Of a stretch of DNA of 64,000 nt, positions 21,503 to 32,066 are shown piece after piece. The DNA comes from Triatoma infestans (Eukaryota > Arthropoda > Insecta > Hemiptera > Reduviidae), in assembly GCA_011037195.1 (NCBI GenBank), contig JAAEAF010006507.1, positions 1-64,000 on the forward strand. Reading direction: 5' to 3'. Below the pieces are notes generated by a model. The model did no database searches. It saw only the letters and a list, made by a program, of their open reading frames with translations, and was not told the origin of the DNA. How positions within the stretch are numbered: the first letter of the stretch is position 1; each line of letters opens with the position of its first letter. Both the position numbers and the translations under genes were made by a program.

Positions 21503-22532
21503 AATCCTACCAATCCTTGAAGTTTCCAATGTTATCCCAGACCATCAGTTTGGATTTAGACGCCACCATTCTACCATACAACAAACTCACCGCGTTGTAG
21601 TCACCATTGCATCCTCCCTTGAGAAGAAGGAGTGCTGTTCGGGGGCTTTCCTTGATGTGAAGCAGGCCTTCGATCGAGTAAGGCACCCCGGGCTGCTCTG
21701 GAAACTTAAGGGCATCCTTCCAGCCACTTATTACCTTATCCTAAAATCTTACTTATCCGATAGGTATTTTCAAGTACAAATCGGATCATCTTTCTCTTCT
21801 TTCAATCATATCGAAGCTGGAGTGCCGCAAGGCAGCATTCTAGGTCCTATCCTTTATTCAGTATACACTGCAGACATCCCAACACATCCTGATACCATCC
21901 TTCTCACCTATGCGGATGATACTGCTATCCTGTCTTCCAATAATGATCCCCTAACAACCCATAGAAATCTACAAACCCACCTCTCCTCCCTAGAAAATTG
22001 GTTCAAAAAATGGGTCATTAAACTTAATGAAAATAAGTCCCAAAACATTACCTTCACTCTACGTCGCATTACTCTTCCCCCAGTCTACTACAACTTAATT
22101 CCCTTACCAGTAGTTAACGTTGCTCGCTATCTTGGGCTTTACTTAGACCGAAGACTTACATGGAATCCTCATACAAGACTTAAAAGACTAGAACTAAACA
22201 GACGCTTTCGACAACTTAAAAGACTGCTGGACAACAGATCTAAACTCTCCCTAGACAAAAGACTAATTTATATATCTATTTTAAAGCCTATCTGAGCGTA
22301 CGGAATAGAACTATGGGGTTCAACCAAACGCTCAAATCTCCAAAGACTCGAATCCCTACAATCCAGAATCCTCCGTAACATTGTGAACGCTCCTTTTTAC
22401 GTCACCAACCGAACCATACATACTGATCTTAATATACCGTTCATTGCTCAAGTCGCCCAAACCCGTTACAGGAAATTCCATATTAACCTACAGACTCACA
22501 CAAACCCTTTAATTCAACACCTGTCTTCCTGA
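21503..22532 (+). pseudogene. Jockey-clade reverse transcriptase, partial, one premature stop
   Basis: One continuous frame from the truncation point to the natural stop at 22530-22532, broken only by TGA at 22293-22295 where the family has tryptophan. Visible reverse transcriptase motifs: IPDHQFGFRRHHST (fingers), FLDVKQAFDRV (first catalytic aspartate), GVPQGSILGPILY, TYADDTAIL with the catalytic YADD, WVIKLNENKS, and ARYLGLYLDRRLTW (thumb). After the stop: AYGIELWGSTKRSNLQ, a connection region ending QHLSS. Endonuclease is missing by truncation, and this Jockey type usually has no RNase H. It makes cDNA from its own RNA at a nicked target. The low damage suggests a recent insertion. Starts proposed internally (GTG at 21657) have no biological meaning. 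Confidence 0.9.
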
Positions 22533-22727
22533 ACACTTCCTAATAACCCTCCTAGACGTCTTCTCAAGTGAAGAGAGTCAATAGTGATTTTGTATAGTTT
22601 TGGAGTGTTACCATTGGGTAGCTCCTCCACTCATTTTGTAATGTATGTTCTTTGTATGATTGTTACTTATAGCGCTACCGCGCTGATTGTACCATGAATA
22701 AAGATTAAAAAAAACAAAAAAAAAAAA
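21503..22727 (+). mobile_element. 5'-truncated Jockey-type LINE with TSD
   Basis: A 1.2-kb insertion flanked by the direct repeat ACCATTTTT (21494-21502 and 22728-22736). It contains reverse transcriptase coding sequence, a 3'UTR with the polyadenylation signal AATAAA at 22697-22702 and an A-rich tail at 22706-22727. Truncated at its 5' side, as is typical of target-primed reverse transcription. Confidence 0.9.
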
Positions 22728-23051
22728 ACCATTTTTGAGAATTGCAAAAAAGTGAAGGAAAAAATTCAGTAAAGTAATACTTCCGGTTGAGGAATTTTGA
22801 CAGATAATGTACTGTCGGATTCCATAGTGATACCCAAAAGGAATATCAACTTTGAACTGTCTGCGATTTTTTCGATTTTGAGCTATGCTGTTCACATACA
22901 CACTCATACCAAAGATTTACTGTAAAATCACTTTTTTTGACTCAAGTGATATTTTCCTTGAAAACGGATATTTCCGGTGAAAACAAGATATTGAAAATTT
23001 TACACGATTACAATATTTCCTGTTACTAGGAGTAGTAAGAGGATGTAATAT

Positions 23052-24480
23052 CTGCTGTGAATTATTTATACCAAACAGCTGAATCTAATTTGTCCAACTT
23101 CCAAAGTTTGCGTTTTTTTTGGTTTGTTTAGCATAAGGTTTCATTTCGTAATTTGAAATTTTTTATATTGTTGATGGTCGAAACATTTTTTTCGAATATT
23201 CCAGTTTGTTTTGTAAAGTTGTTTTTTCATAAATTAATTAAATATCTTTTTCATTTCTATCTATCTTTTCCAAAAGAAACGATATTTTTTTCATTTATTT
23301 TATTTGTTCACTTGTATGATTATCTCGGTTGTCATTTGTCGGCCAAAGAAAATAGATATTACGAACAAAAAATTTGGACCGAGAAAATCACAAAAAATTT
23401 AATAAATTAAGCAATAAATTTGGTAGTTTCACATACAAAAAAAAAAAAAATAAACAATATAGCCATAAAAATGTTTAAATAAATGACCCAGAAACTATAG
23501 AACACTTTCTACTCCATTGTCCCAATCTGTAGGCCTTATCGAACCAGGTGTATCTTGCTCGCCTTATATCGTTAGCCATTCAGTTGATAGCCTGTTAACC
23601 ATCTACACTTTACAGAAAATGTGACGATATATTTTATTAAATTAATGGCTTTTATTAAATTTAGATCTTTTATCCAAAACGGAATAACTAATTATATTTG
23701 AACAAACATTAACTATTATAAAATTCCAATTTTATATCATCATTAAAATTAATCTAATTAATAAATAGTCACTATTGTTTGAAGCCATTGTAATGGAAGA
23801 AGCAAATGGAAAAATAGAAATAATTTGAATATTTTGAATAAATATAATTTTATATTTTGAATAAATATAATTTTTAATGGAAATTTGCAAGTTGGCTGGC
23901 AGAAGGGTCAAAATCCAGGTACAAAACACCGTTACAAGAGAGGTAGGAGAACTTAGCCACTCTTTGTCTTTTAATCCCTTCTAATAATCATATATAGGGG
24001 GCAGATTTTAACTACCAACACGCGCATTATTTCATCAGTCTATTCCAAAGCATTCAACAAGTAACATTCCATCCAGTCTTACAGTCAGTCAATGTGCCAA
24101 GAAGTGTTGAGTTTAACATTTGTGATTTAAATCTATCTAAGCTGTATTGTAAATACAGGAAAAAAATTAAAAATATATAGTTTGACGTGAGATACCTCGG
24201 GTGGGCTCTGTTTAATAGAAAATAGCAAAAATTAAATATAAATTGAGTGAAACTATTGAGTGACTGCATATAATTATATGGACAAAAAATGAATATATAA
24301 ATTAAATTTAAAAATTGGGTAGCAAATATTAATTATTATCACTCTCAATAAGCCAAAGGAATGGCGTTTACCTTGAAACGCAGAATCCTTGTCACCAATG
24401 TTGGAAGACCCATGTGTCCTTAGCCCATATCGGGGAAAAGGGGAGAGGAAAAAATAGGAATAAGGAATGTGCATGCAACT
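23052..24480. other. Unassigned AT-rich region, possibly part of an LTR-like element
   Basis: No recognised protein. Positions 23875-23990 (GCAAGTTGGCTGGCAGAAGG, then CACCGTTACAAGAG) resemble the sequence after 57150 in the LTR-like element at 57139, so an eroded relative may begin here. Confidence 0.4.
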
Positions 24481-24499
24481 CTTGAGTCTTCACCAACCA

Positions 24500-25205
24500 A
24501 TACACTGCTACTTGGCTGATGATTGTAGTTAATAATTAAATGGGCTTCCAGAAGCTGCGCGGCAGGAAACCAACCGGAAGTAACAACCATGTGATTTCCA
24601 AAAATACACCTATGCAGGCCCGAGAGAACCGAGCCGCTAAGTCGACAAAAGGATCAGTTTATTGACACTACCCAGGAAAACCGAAGTAATAAACTTAGGT
24701 TTTCACAATTGGCAACCTAAGTTTATTATGAATTATATATACAAAATGAATATACAAAATGAATTATATAGTGAGTGCTGCATAACGACTTACTCCTTCG
24801 AGCTTAAAATGGCATCTGACAGAAAGAGGAGAAAATGCATAGGTTACCCTTAGGGCACAAATTTCACTAATTTCCCCCTCTTTACACTTAGTAAATTATT
24901 ATCAAGGTAGTACAATACCCCTCTCTAATATACAATTATTGTACTGTTGGCGGCAAATTTGAATTTACATTAAATATCGAACAGTAGCTAAATAATAATG
25001 TAAGTGCAAGTTTTTTAGTAATTATAAGCTTATTATTGTGATATTGAAAAGTATTTAAATTCATCAAGAGATAATATAAATTTTTAAACAGTGGTGACTT
25101 ATTACTTATTTCTTAATACTTCTACCTACTCTAAGACTTACACGCACACACACACAAAAGCCATTTCAAACATACACACAACTAAACATACACACAACCT
25201 AACCA
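24500..25205 (+). mobile_element. LTR-like element (family D), eroded copy
   Basis: Shares with the copies at 33803, 49106 and 57139 the series CAATACACTGCTACTTGGC, TTATTATTGTGATATTG, TTTTTAAACAGTGGTGAC and TTATTTCTTAATACTTCT, then CA-rich ending. Ends not determined. Confidence 0.45.
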
Positions 25206-25349
25206 AACACATTAATTCCTTTATTTTAGGAATTGGTTTGTTCTCGGTTTTTGACATCTATTAAATCATTATTACACAATTTGTTCACAATATTTGAATA
25301 CTGTGTATTCACAATATTTTATTATTACTTACTCTTACTGTTATTAAAA

Positions 25350-25470
25350 GAAAATATTGCGTCAAATTTTCAATATCGAGTTTTCACCGGATATATACGT
25401 TTTCAGATCCTCTCAGTCATAAAAAGTGATATTTATAATTGGCCTGTGCGTGTGATCAGCATAACTTAAA
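25350..25470 (+). repeat. CCGGAAGT element, old copy, left part
   Basis: GTCAAATTTTCAATATCGAG, TTTTCACCGGATATATACG and GTGATCAGCATAACTTAAAA form a diverged plus-orientation head. It continues at 26286 after an inserted minus-orientation copy. Confidence 0.6.
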
Positions 25471-25473
25471 AAA

Positions 25474-26285
25474 ATCTGGTATGAAACATTCACATAACTT
25501 TCTCTTACTCCTGTTCTCAAAATTATAATTGACAAATGTTATAAATTGTGTACCAAATTTAATGAAATTTGTGGAAAACTGAAAAAACTGTTCTGTAAAA
25601 GCGCACTTCCGGTTTACTAATTTTCTTAAAACTTGGAATTTCGGCCATCTATTTATTTCTGATTAATTGTGTTTTGATGATAGAATTGTATAATCAACTA
25701 TGATAGCATTTTAAAGGAAAACTAACCCCACCCCCAAAGTACCCTTAAATGAATTTTTCTAGAGAAATATTTTTAAATAAAAGTGGTAGATCATTGGGTG
25801 TTACCATGTTTGAAGAAAATCGTCGGAGCCACTATTGAGAAAATTGCAAGAAAGTAAAAAAATACCAGAAAACTTAAAAATACATTTTAGTAAAAACGCA
25901 CTTTCGATCATCCGATTTTTGTTTCAAACTCGGAATTTCAACAACGCATTTAATTCTAATTAATATTCTTTAGCTGATAGAATTGTATAGTAAACTGAAA
26001 TAGCACTTTAGAGGACAACCCACCACCACCCCTCCCCTGATTGTGCCCTTAAATGCATATTGCCGAAGAAATGTTTCAAATAAAAATTGTAGATCTTTGT
26101 AAGTGTAGTTGATACATCAAGTTTAGAGAAAATCGTTGGAGCCATTTTTGAGAAAATTGCAAAAAAAGTGAAAAAAAACATTCAGTAAAGTGGTACTTCC
26201 GGTTGAGGAATTTTGACAGATAACCTACTGAGATACCTAAACCCATGGTGATACCTAAACGGAATATCAAGTTTCAACTTTCTCC
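25474..26285 (-). mobile_element. CCGGAAGT element, copy 7, nested in an older copy
   Basis: Begins TCTGGTATGAAACATTCAC and ACTTTCTCTTACTCC, then core units with ACTTCCGG and ACTTTCGATC-type motifs, ending near CAACTTTCTCCGG. The hairpin end is missing. The surrounding plus copy resumes at exactly the interrupted point of the consensus. Confidence 0.7.
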
Positions 26286-26660
26286 GGTTCAGAGAATCGC
26301 TGAAAGTTCATGATATTTAGAATGGAACGGTCAAATAAGGTTTTTAATCGAAATCGGTCTACCGGAAGTAACACTTGACTGAATGAATTTTTCAGTTTTT
26401 TGTTGCGATTTTCTTTCAAACATTCAAACTTTTATTTGAAACATTTTCCCGGGAAAATTCATTTAAGTGGTGAGGTTATGTTTTCCACTGGATTTTCCTT
26501 TTCAGTTTATTATGTCATTCTCTCTCATCTACATCATATAAATTACTATGAAATGTGATGCCAAAATTCTGTTTTGAAGAAAATGCATGTTTCAAGGAAA
26601 AATGCAAAATTTACTGAACAGATTTTTCAGTATTCTGCGACTTTCACCATAAAGACAGCA
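26286..26660 (+). repeat. CCGGAAGT element, old copy, right part
   Basis: Resumes with AATCGCTGAAAGTTCATG and CTACCGGAAGTAACAC, then eroded core (TTTTCTTTCAAACATTC, GAAAATTCATTTAAG). Lacks the CACACCAGA end. Confidence 0.55.
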
Positions 26661-26714
26661 ATGAATTTTATTCATGAGGCAGAATCTCGAGGCAAAACAA
26701 TCAATGTTTGTTTT

Positions 26715-27183
26715 GTTAAAATGCAATACAGATAGACAATGCGGGTTTAGTATAATACCTTATATTAATTATTAAGTTTTTTTTTTTCTACGTCGTATAA
26801 AAAGGCTGTGCTGGGCGATTGATGTTCGTTTACTTGGATAATCCAGACGGAACGTGAGAACAATCTCAGACGCGAATAACTTTACCCCCACCCCATATTA
26901 ATTATTAATAAACATTATCTGTTTAATATGTGGTTTCCGCATGCTTCTTTTTGTTAATTTTGACCGGTTTTTTTTTTTTTTTTTTATTCTCATTCATCTT
27001 CAGAGAGTATGGCTTATCAAGTTCCTAGAGAGTTGACTTCAAGTTTTAAGCGAGAGCACACCAAATTTTAAATTGAAATAATAAACTCTATAGGGTTGGG
27101 ATGATATCCTTTGACGATGAATAAGAAATGCGGTACTTTTGATTATACTAAACCCGCATTGTCTATTTGTATTGAATTTTAAC
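26715..27183. mobile_element. TIR element (MITE-like), 469 bp
   Basis: 42-base terminal inverted repeats with two mismatches. The left one starts GTTAAAATGCAATACAG and runs through GACAATGCGGGTTTAG; the right one is its complement, ending CTATTTGTATTGAATTTTAAC. TTAA lies at both outer ends (26716-26719 and 27179-27182) and could be a piggyBac-type target, but the TIR does not start with the usual CC. Interior holds CGTATAAAAAGG and no coding sequence. Confidence 0.75.
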
Positions 27184-27357
27184 TACTCGTGTACATAAAA
27201 ACAATAAATTGGCTGTTTTGCCATAATATGAATCCTGCCTGGTCAGGCATTCCCGTAATGCAAGATTGAACGAATTTAGCCGCATTTTAGAATTTATTTA
27301 TAGCATTATTTTCAAGATAGTTTAATTTATTAATTTGTATGTAATTTGTTAATTTTT

Positions 27358-27888
27358 ACTTTCTCTTACTCCTAGTAAGAGGAAGTACTATAATAGTGTC
27401 AAATTTTCTATATCGAGTATTCAACGGAAATATCCGTTTTGAGGTCCCCTGAGTCAGAAAAATTGGTTTTAAAGAAAATGGTGAGTGTGGGGGGTACGGT
27501 ATGTGAACAGCATAGCTCAAAAATCGTAGAAAGTTCAAACATGATATTCCGTTTAGGAATCATCACCATAGGATCCGACACTAGGTTACCTATCAAAATT
27601 CCTCAACCAGAAGAACCGCACACTTTTAAGGGAGGGGTGGGGTTATGTTTTTTCTCTAAAGTGCTATCATAGTTGATTATACATTCTATCATCTAAACAA
27701 AATTAATTACAAATAAATAGATTGCCAAAATTCCGAGTTTCGAGAAAAATTAAACCGGAAGTGCGCTTTTACTGAACAGTTATTTCAGTTTTCGACGAAT
27801 TTCATTAAATTTAGTACACAAACTATATATCAATTATAATTTTGAGAATTGGAGTATGAGAAAGTTGTGTGAGTGTTTCACACCAGAT
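27358..27888 (+). mobile_element. CCGGAAGT element, copy 8, internally deleted
   Basis: Intact left end ACTTTCTCTTACTCC with hairpin CTCTTACTCCTAGTAAGAG and intact right end GTGTTTCACACCAGA, but most of the core is gone: the head runs to CCTCAACCAGAAG and jumps into the last G-rich tract. 531 bp. Confidence 0.85.
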
Positions 27889-28853
27889 GTTTTTTTTTTT
27901 TTTTTTTTTTTTATTAAAGTGAAAATCTATTCTAAATTTTGTGTATAATTATAGGAACTAATTTTGTATATAGAGCACAGCCCAGATTATAAGTAAATTT
28001 TTCATATTCTATTTAAATGAAGAACGAAATATGTAATTCCAAATTCGTACATATATATATGTACATACGTACTTCATGCTGCTTATGTTATGCAATATTT
28101 ATCAAATGTATCTTACTTGCTTTTGTTGTTTTGTATTTTGTTATCATAATACTGATAATAGAATAAATATATATATATATATCTCAACTATGTATTACAA
28201 TGATGACGTAACTTTCTGTTAAGTAGTACCTAAATTGAATTTATTTTCGTCCGTGGGTCAATTCTTATTCGTATAATAATAAAAAATAAATTAAATTATA
28301 AATTATTTTTACAATTTATACCTAATAATATTATTTTATTTAGATTAACAATTAACAATTACTTTACTTTAATAAACTTTATTATCTTTGCAATATATTG
28401 TTTATTAATGTTTATTGAATTATTATTTTTGTTGATTAAAATGACTTTTAGACTTTAATGTACACAAACTATAAAGTAACCTTTTTTTTTTTGCCTAGAA
28501 GTGCGAGAGTTAAACATAAAAAAGTGACCAATCCCTTGATCGCACTGTTATTTTTTTGTGAAATTATATCGAAGAACTGATAGAAAATGCAGCTAAACCG
28601 ATTGTCATTAAAAACAATTAATTTGTAAGGCTAAATACATATTTGATGGTTAATTGCGATTCTTTTGTCACGTTGAATCAACATATTTTGCAATGCAATT
28701 TAATATTCTCCACTATTCTCTGGCCCAAAGATAAAAAAAAACCACTGCCAGCTTTTCTACATATATGAATGCCTAAATTGTGTCAAAAGTCATGAGGCTC
28801 GTTTTTAAGGAAGAGATTAAAAAGGAATCTCTTAGATTGGATAAGATACTGTG
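27889..28853. other. Unassigned AT-rich stretch
   Basis: Starts with a long T run. AT-rich DNA with short palindromes such as ACATATATATATGTACATACG and an AT microsatellite near 28167. Nothing coding. Confidence 0.6.
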
Positions 28854-28908
28854 TTGTAAATTGGATTTTGAAGTTCGGTCATACAAAAGAACTCTTTTTA
28901 AATTTCTA

Positions 28909-28941
28909 CCAACGTTTCGGCAAATTTATTGCCTTCTTCAG
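28909..28941 (-). ncRNA. Small hammerhead-ribozyme-like motif
   Basis: On the minus strand: CTGAAGA, GGC-AATAAATTT-GCC (perfect three-base stem II extension), GAAAC, GTTGG. Core complete; cleavage triplet would be GUU. Confidence 0.5.
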
Positions 28942-29181
28942 GGTCTGTACAAAGGTTTTAATACAAATCAATAAAAAATAGAAACAACATAAAATATGAA
29001 CTTAAAATAAATATTTTCAGAATAAACATTTTTTTAAATAAACTATATAAATAAATTAAATAAAGAGTATGGCATATATATAGCACATTTAAATTTATTT
29101 TAAACTATTATTGTAGAACAGATCAATATTAAACTAAATCACAAATATTAAATAATCTAAATCACAACTATTAAACAATAT

Positions 29182-30064
29182 AGAATAGAATAGAATCGGG
29201 GGGGGGAGCCTCATTCCACTGCGACCTACAAATTGAGGTCTATTGTGGATCCCCTTAAGTTACAGAACAGCCCCCAGCTTTGCCCTCCTAATCAATCCTA
29301 GCAAAGCTGAGAGCGGCTCCGTCATGAAGCTTTCAGCTTCGGGATTGCCCGTCCCCAATTGAAGAAACCTAAACCTCGCCAGGCCGGCGCACTCGCAAAG
29401 GATGTGCGCCGGGGTCTCCTCCTCTACCTTGCAGAATCGGCATACCGCACTATCCGCAAGTTGTAGGTGGTGCATGTGTCTATTCAGCCTACAATGCCCT
29501 GTTAGTAGACCCACAATTAACCTTATATCCCTTCGGGTTTGGCTCAGTAGGTCTTTGGTAAATTTAGTCAAATGTCTTTTAATGAAGAGTTTTGCCTGCC
29601 TCCGTCCTGGTGTTCACTCCCACCAACGCCCTTGATAGAAGTTTGGATGAGGCTCCTGAAAAGCCGCAGAAGGGTTCGGGGCCTATAAAGGTATCCTGCG
29701 GTGCTCTCCCTCGCTAGGGCATCCGCCCTCTCATTGCCCAGGAACCCCGCATGTCCCGGCAACCAGGCGAGTGTCAGTTTATTCAGAGTACCCACCTCGG
29801 TGAGGGCAAGTAGGCAGTCCCACACCAGTCTTGAGACTATTTGGTGTGAGGAAAGTGCTTCAGGGCTGCCTGACTGTCAGAGTATACTCTTCTACCCACT
29901 ATCATTTGCCTTATAATCTCCCTAGCGCAGAGTTGTAACGCCAAGACTTCAGCCTGAAAGACCGTGGCTTACTTCCCTAGACCCCAGCTCCGACCCCAGT
30001 CGGAGTTTTGGATCCATCTGTATACCAGATCGAGTTACCGAACAGGGGAGGGTCGCAGCACCAT
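29182..30064 (-). mobile_element. 5'-truncated LINE (family A) with 12-bp TSD
   Basis: Flanked by the perfect duplication ATTAAACAATAT (29170-29181 and 30065-30076). Minus orientation: RNase H and tail coding sequence, then a 3'UTR with CACAATAGACC and GTAGGTCGCAGTGG, then a C run and a GATTCTATTCTATTCT tail. Confidence 0.85.
29260..30030 (-). pseudogene. LINE family A RNase H and C-terminal tail, frameshifted
   Basis: Minus strand, from high to low coordinates. RNase H catalytic landmarks are all visible in different frames: YTDGSKTPTGVGAGV (first aspartate, near 30020), FQAEVLALQLCAREI (glutamate), VYSDSQAALKHF (second aspartate), and WLPGHAGFLGNERADALARE (His and last Asp, 29760-29700). 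After a frame change near 29570 it continues DIRLIVGLLTGHCRLNRHM, CRFCKVEEETPAHILCEC and ARFRFLQLG, stopping near 29260. RNase H removes element RNA during second-strand synthesis. The C-x2-C-x7-H-x4-C tail follows. At least three frame changes and several stops make it inactive. Reverse transcriptase is absent by 5' truncation. Confidence 0.8.
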
Positions 30065-30101
30065 ATTAAACAATATGTGGCATATATAAGATACAGTTGT
30101 A

Positions 30102-30260
30102 TTTTTTTGAAGGGATCGTACACTGAGTCCTGAAAGATCCTATTATACTCCCCGGAGGCTACTCATTGTGCTGCCAAATCTTCAAGGGCAGCATTATTGA
30201 ACTCGAATCTGGGGACTTCCGTGTAGTATTCCAGCACTTTATCACTGAACTAATCACTTC
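30102..30260 (-). mobile_element. tRNA-derived SINE (family A), copy 2
   Basis: Minus strand: head TTAGTTCAGTGATAAAGTGC (A box) and CAGATTCGAGTTC (B box), a shortened body, then ATAATAGGATCTTTCAGGAC and CCCTTCAAAAAAA. It aligns with the SINE at 6270 but lacks part of the body, and has the LINE-like tail. Confidence 0.65.
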
Positions 30261-30441
30261 TTAAAGGAATCTCTTACACTTATTAAAAATCGAGACGTAC
30301 ATTAACACGTCAACAGGACTAGATTTGTTTGGAACTTGAAGAAAATAAATTGTGATTAAACAAAAAAAAATCGAACTGTGTTTAGTAATTACGATATTTA
30401 TTTCAAAACTTGTTAGCATTTTAAATTTTTGTATATTTTTT

Positions 30442-31492
30442 ACTTTCTCTTACTCCTAGTAAGAGGAAGTATTGTAATCGTGTCAAATTTTCGATATCGA
30501 GTTTTCACCGGAAATATCCGTTTTGAGGTCCCCTGAGTCCAAAAAGTGGTTTTTAGCAAATGGTCTGTGTGTGTATGTGGGGTCCGTGGGTCCGTGTGTG
30601 GTTGTGTGTGTGTGTTGTTTGTGTGTGGGTAAGGTAATGTCTTGTATGTGAACAGCATGCGCACAACGAAAACCGTAGAAAAGTTTACAACTTGATATTT
30701 CCATTAGCCATCATCACCGTGGGAGCTGACACTACTTATCTGGTCAAAATTCCTCAACCCGGAAGTACCACCTTTACCCATAGTTCGATTTTTTACTTTT
30801 TTTGGCAATTTTTCTCAAAAATGGTCCGACGATTTTCTTTAAACTCGAAACATCAACCACCACATACAAGAGCTACGAACTTTTTATTTGAACATTTCTT
30901 TTCTCCGGAAACATGCTCTGAAAGGGCACTTTTTGGGAGGGGGTGGGGTTTAGTTGTCATCTAAAGTGCTATTTCAGTTTATTTCACAATTCTGTCATCT
31001 AAATAATGTTAATTAGAATTAAATATGTTGTTGAAATTCCGAGTTTGAAAAAATCGGATAACCGGAAGTGCGTTTACTTTACCACTTTACTAAATGATTT
31101 ATTCACTTTTTCAAATTTTCTCAAAAATGGCTCCGACGATTTTTTGAAACTTCGTATATAAACTAAATGCAAAGATCTACAACTTTATCTAAAACATTTC
31201 TCTGGGAAAATTCTTTTAAGGGCACTTTTAGGGGAGGGGTAGGGTTAGATTTTCATCTAAAGTGCTATCCTAGTTGATTATACAATTCTATCATCCAAAC
31301 ATAATTAGAAATAAATGGATGGCTGAAATTCCAAGTTTCAAGAAAATTAGTAAACCGGAAGTGCGCTTTTACTGAACAGTTTTTTCAGTTTTCGACGAAT
31401 GTCATTAAATTTGGTACACAAACTATAAAATTTGTCAATTATCATTTTGAGAACTGGAGTAAGAGAAAGTTGTGTGAGTGTTTCACACCAGA
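30442..31492 (+). mobile_element. CCGGAAGT element, copy 9, full-length reference
   Basis: 1051 bp with both ends. Left: ACTTTCTCTTACTCC inside the hairpin CTCTTACTCCTAGTAAGAG, then AGGAAGTATTGTAATCG, the CGATATCGAG head, a GT microsatellite (30567-30640), and GTGAACAGCATGCG. Core: two ~300-base units plus a partial third, with ACCGGAAGTGCG at the unit joins. Right: GGAGTAAGAGAAAGT, the exact complement of the left 15-mer, then TGTGTGAGTGTTTCACACC and AGATTTTT. T-rich flanks on both sides. No open frame belongs to it. Confidence 0.9.
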
Positions 31493-32066
31493 TTTTTTAT
31501 TATATATTTTGTTTCTGTATATGACATGCATATGTATGTCTGTCACTACTACACTTTAATATGGTTAAATAATAAAAATAAATGGGTGTGGCAGATGTGG
31601 TCAAATGCGCAATTATACATGGCAACTAGATGACAACATAGAGTCGTCAGCGTCTCATGGAGAAAATGTTATAAACGTATTTATTTCTTAATTCTAATTA
31701 AGTTATTTTTTTAATTGAATTTATCTGAGAAATTTTCATTTAAGAGAAGGAAAGAAAAAAAAATTAAGAGAATGATTAGATTATTTAACCAAAAATACCA
31801 TAAATACATGATGAGTATTAGCAGCAATGGGTGTAGTAATTTGGGGAAAGTGTTTTCCATTCTGTAAAGAGTCTGGCCAATAGAATTAGCATGGTGAATA
31901 GAAAAAAGGTCGTTTAAGTTAGTAGAGTAGAACGGTGTAACTTTAACAGAATCATTCAATTCAAATTTAAAAGTGTGCACTTCTTTTTATTTTATTCTAT
32001 TGCAATAAAGATTATTTCTTTCTATTTACACTGTCTATAATAGTTATCATTAATTAACTTTTTCCT
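31493..32066. other. Unassigned stretch
   Basis: AT-rich. An 89-codon minus-strand frame (31980-31711) with a hydrophobic C-terminus has no recognisable similarity and is not called. Confidence 0.5.

Larger units (their letters stand above)
20860..23051 (-). mobile_element. CCGGAAGT element, copy 6, interrupted by a Jockey LINE
   Basis: Minus-orientation host in two pieces, 20860-21502 and 22737-23051. The left piece lacks the TCTGGTGTG terminus, starting at TACCAAATTTAATG. The right piece has AACTATGCTGTTCACATAC-type head sequence and ends in the hairpin region TTACTAGGAGTAGTAAGAGG. The LINE at 21503-22727 splits it with a target duplication. Confidence 0.75.
28854..30095. mobile_element. 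Hairpin element with hammerhead-like end, copy d, interrupted by a LINE
   Basis: Left arm (TTGTAAATTGG, GAAGTTCGGTCATAC, hammerhead-like motif, then the same arm sequence as copy b) to 29181. The LINE at 29182-30064 interrupts it, and the central part resumes at 30065 with CAATATGTGGCATATATAAG as in copy b. The right arm is lost beside a SINE. Confidence 0.65.

Noticed and set aside
31711..31980. 89-codon minus-strand frame with a hydrophobic C-terminus
   Set aside because: No recognisable similarity, signal peptide or splice context; AT-rich DNA easily yields such frames.
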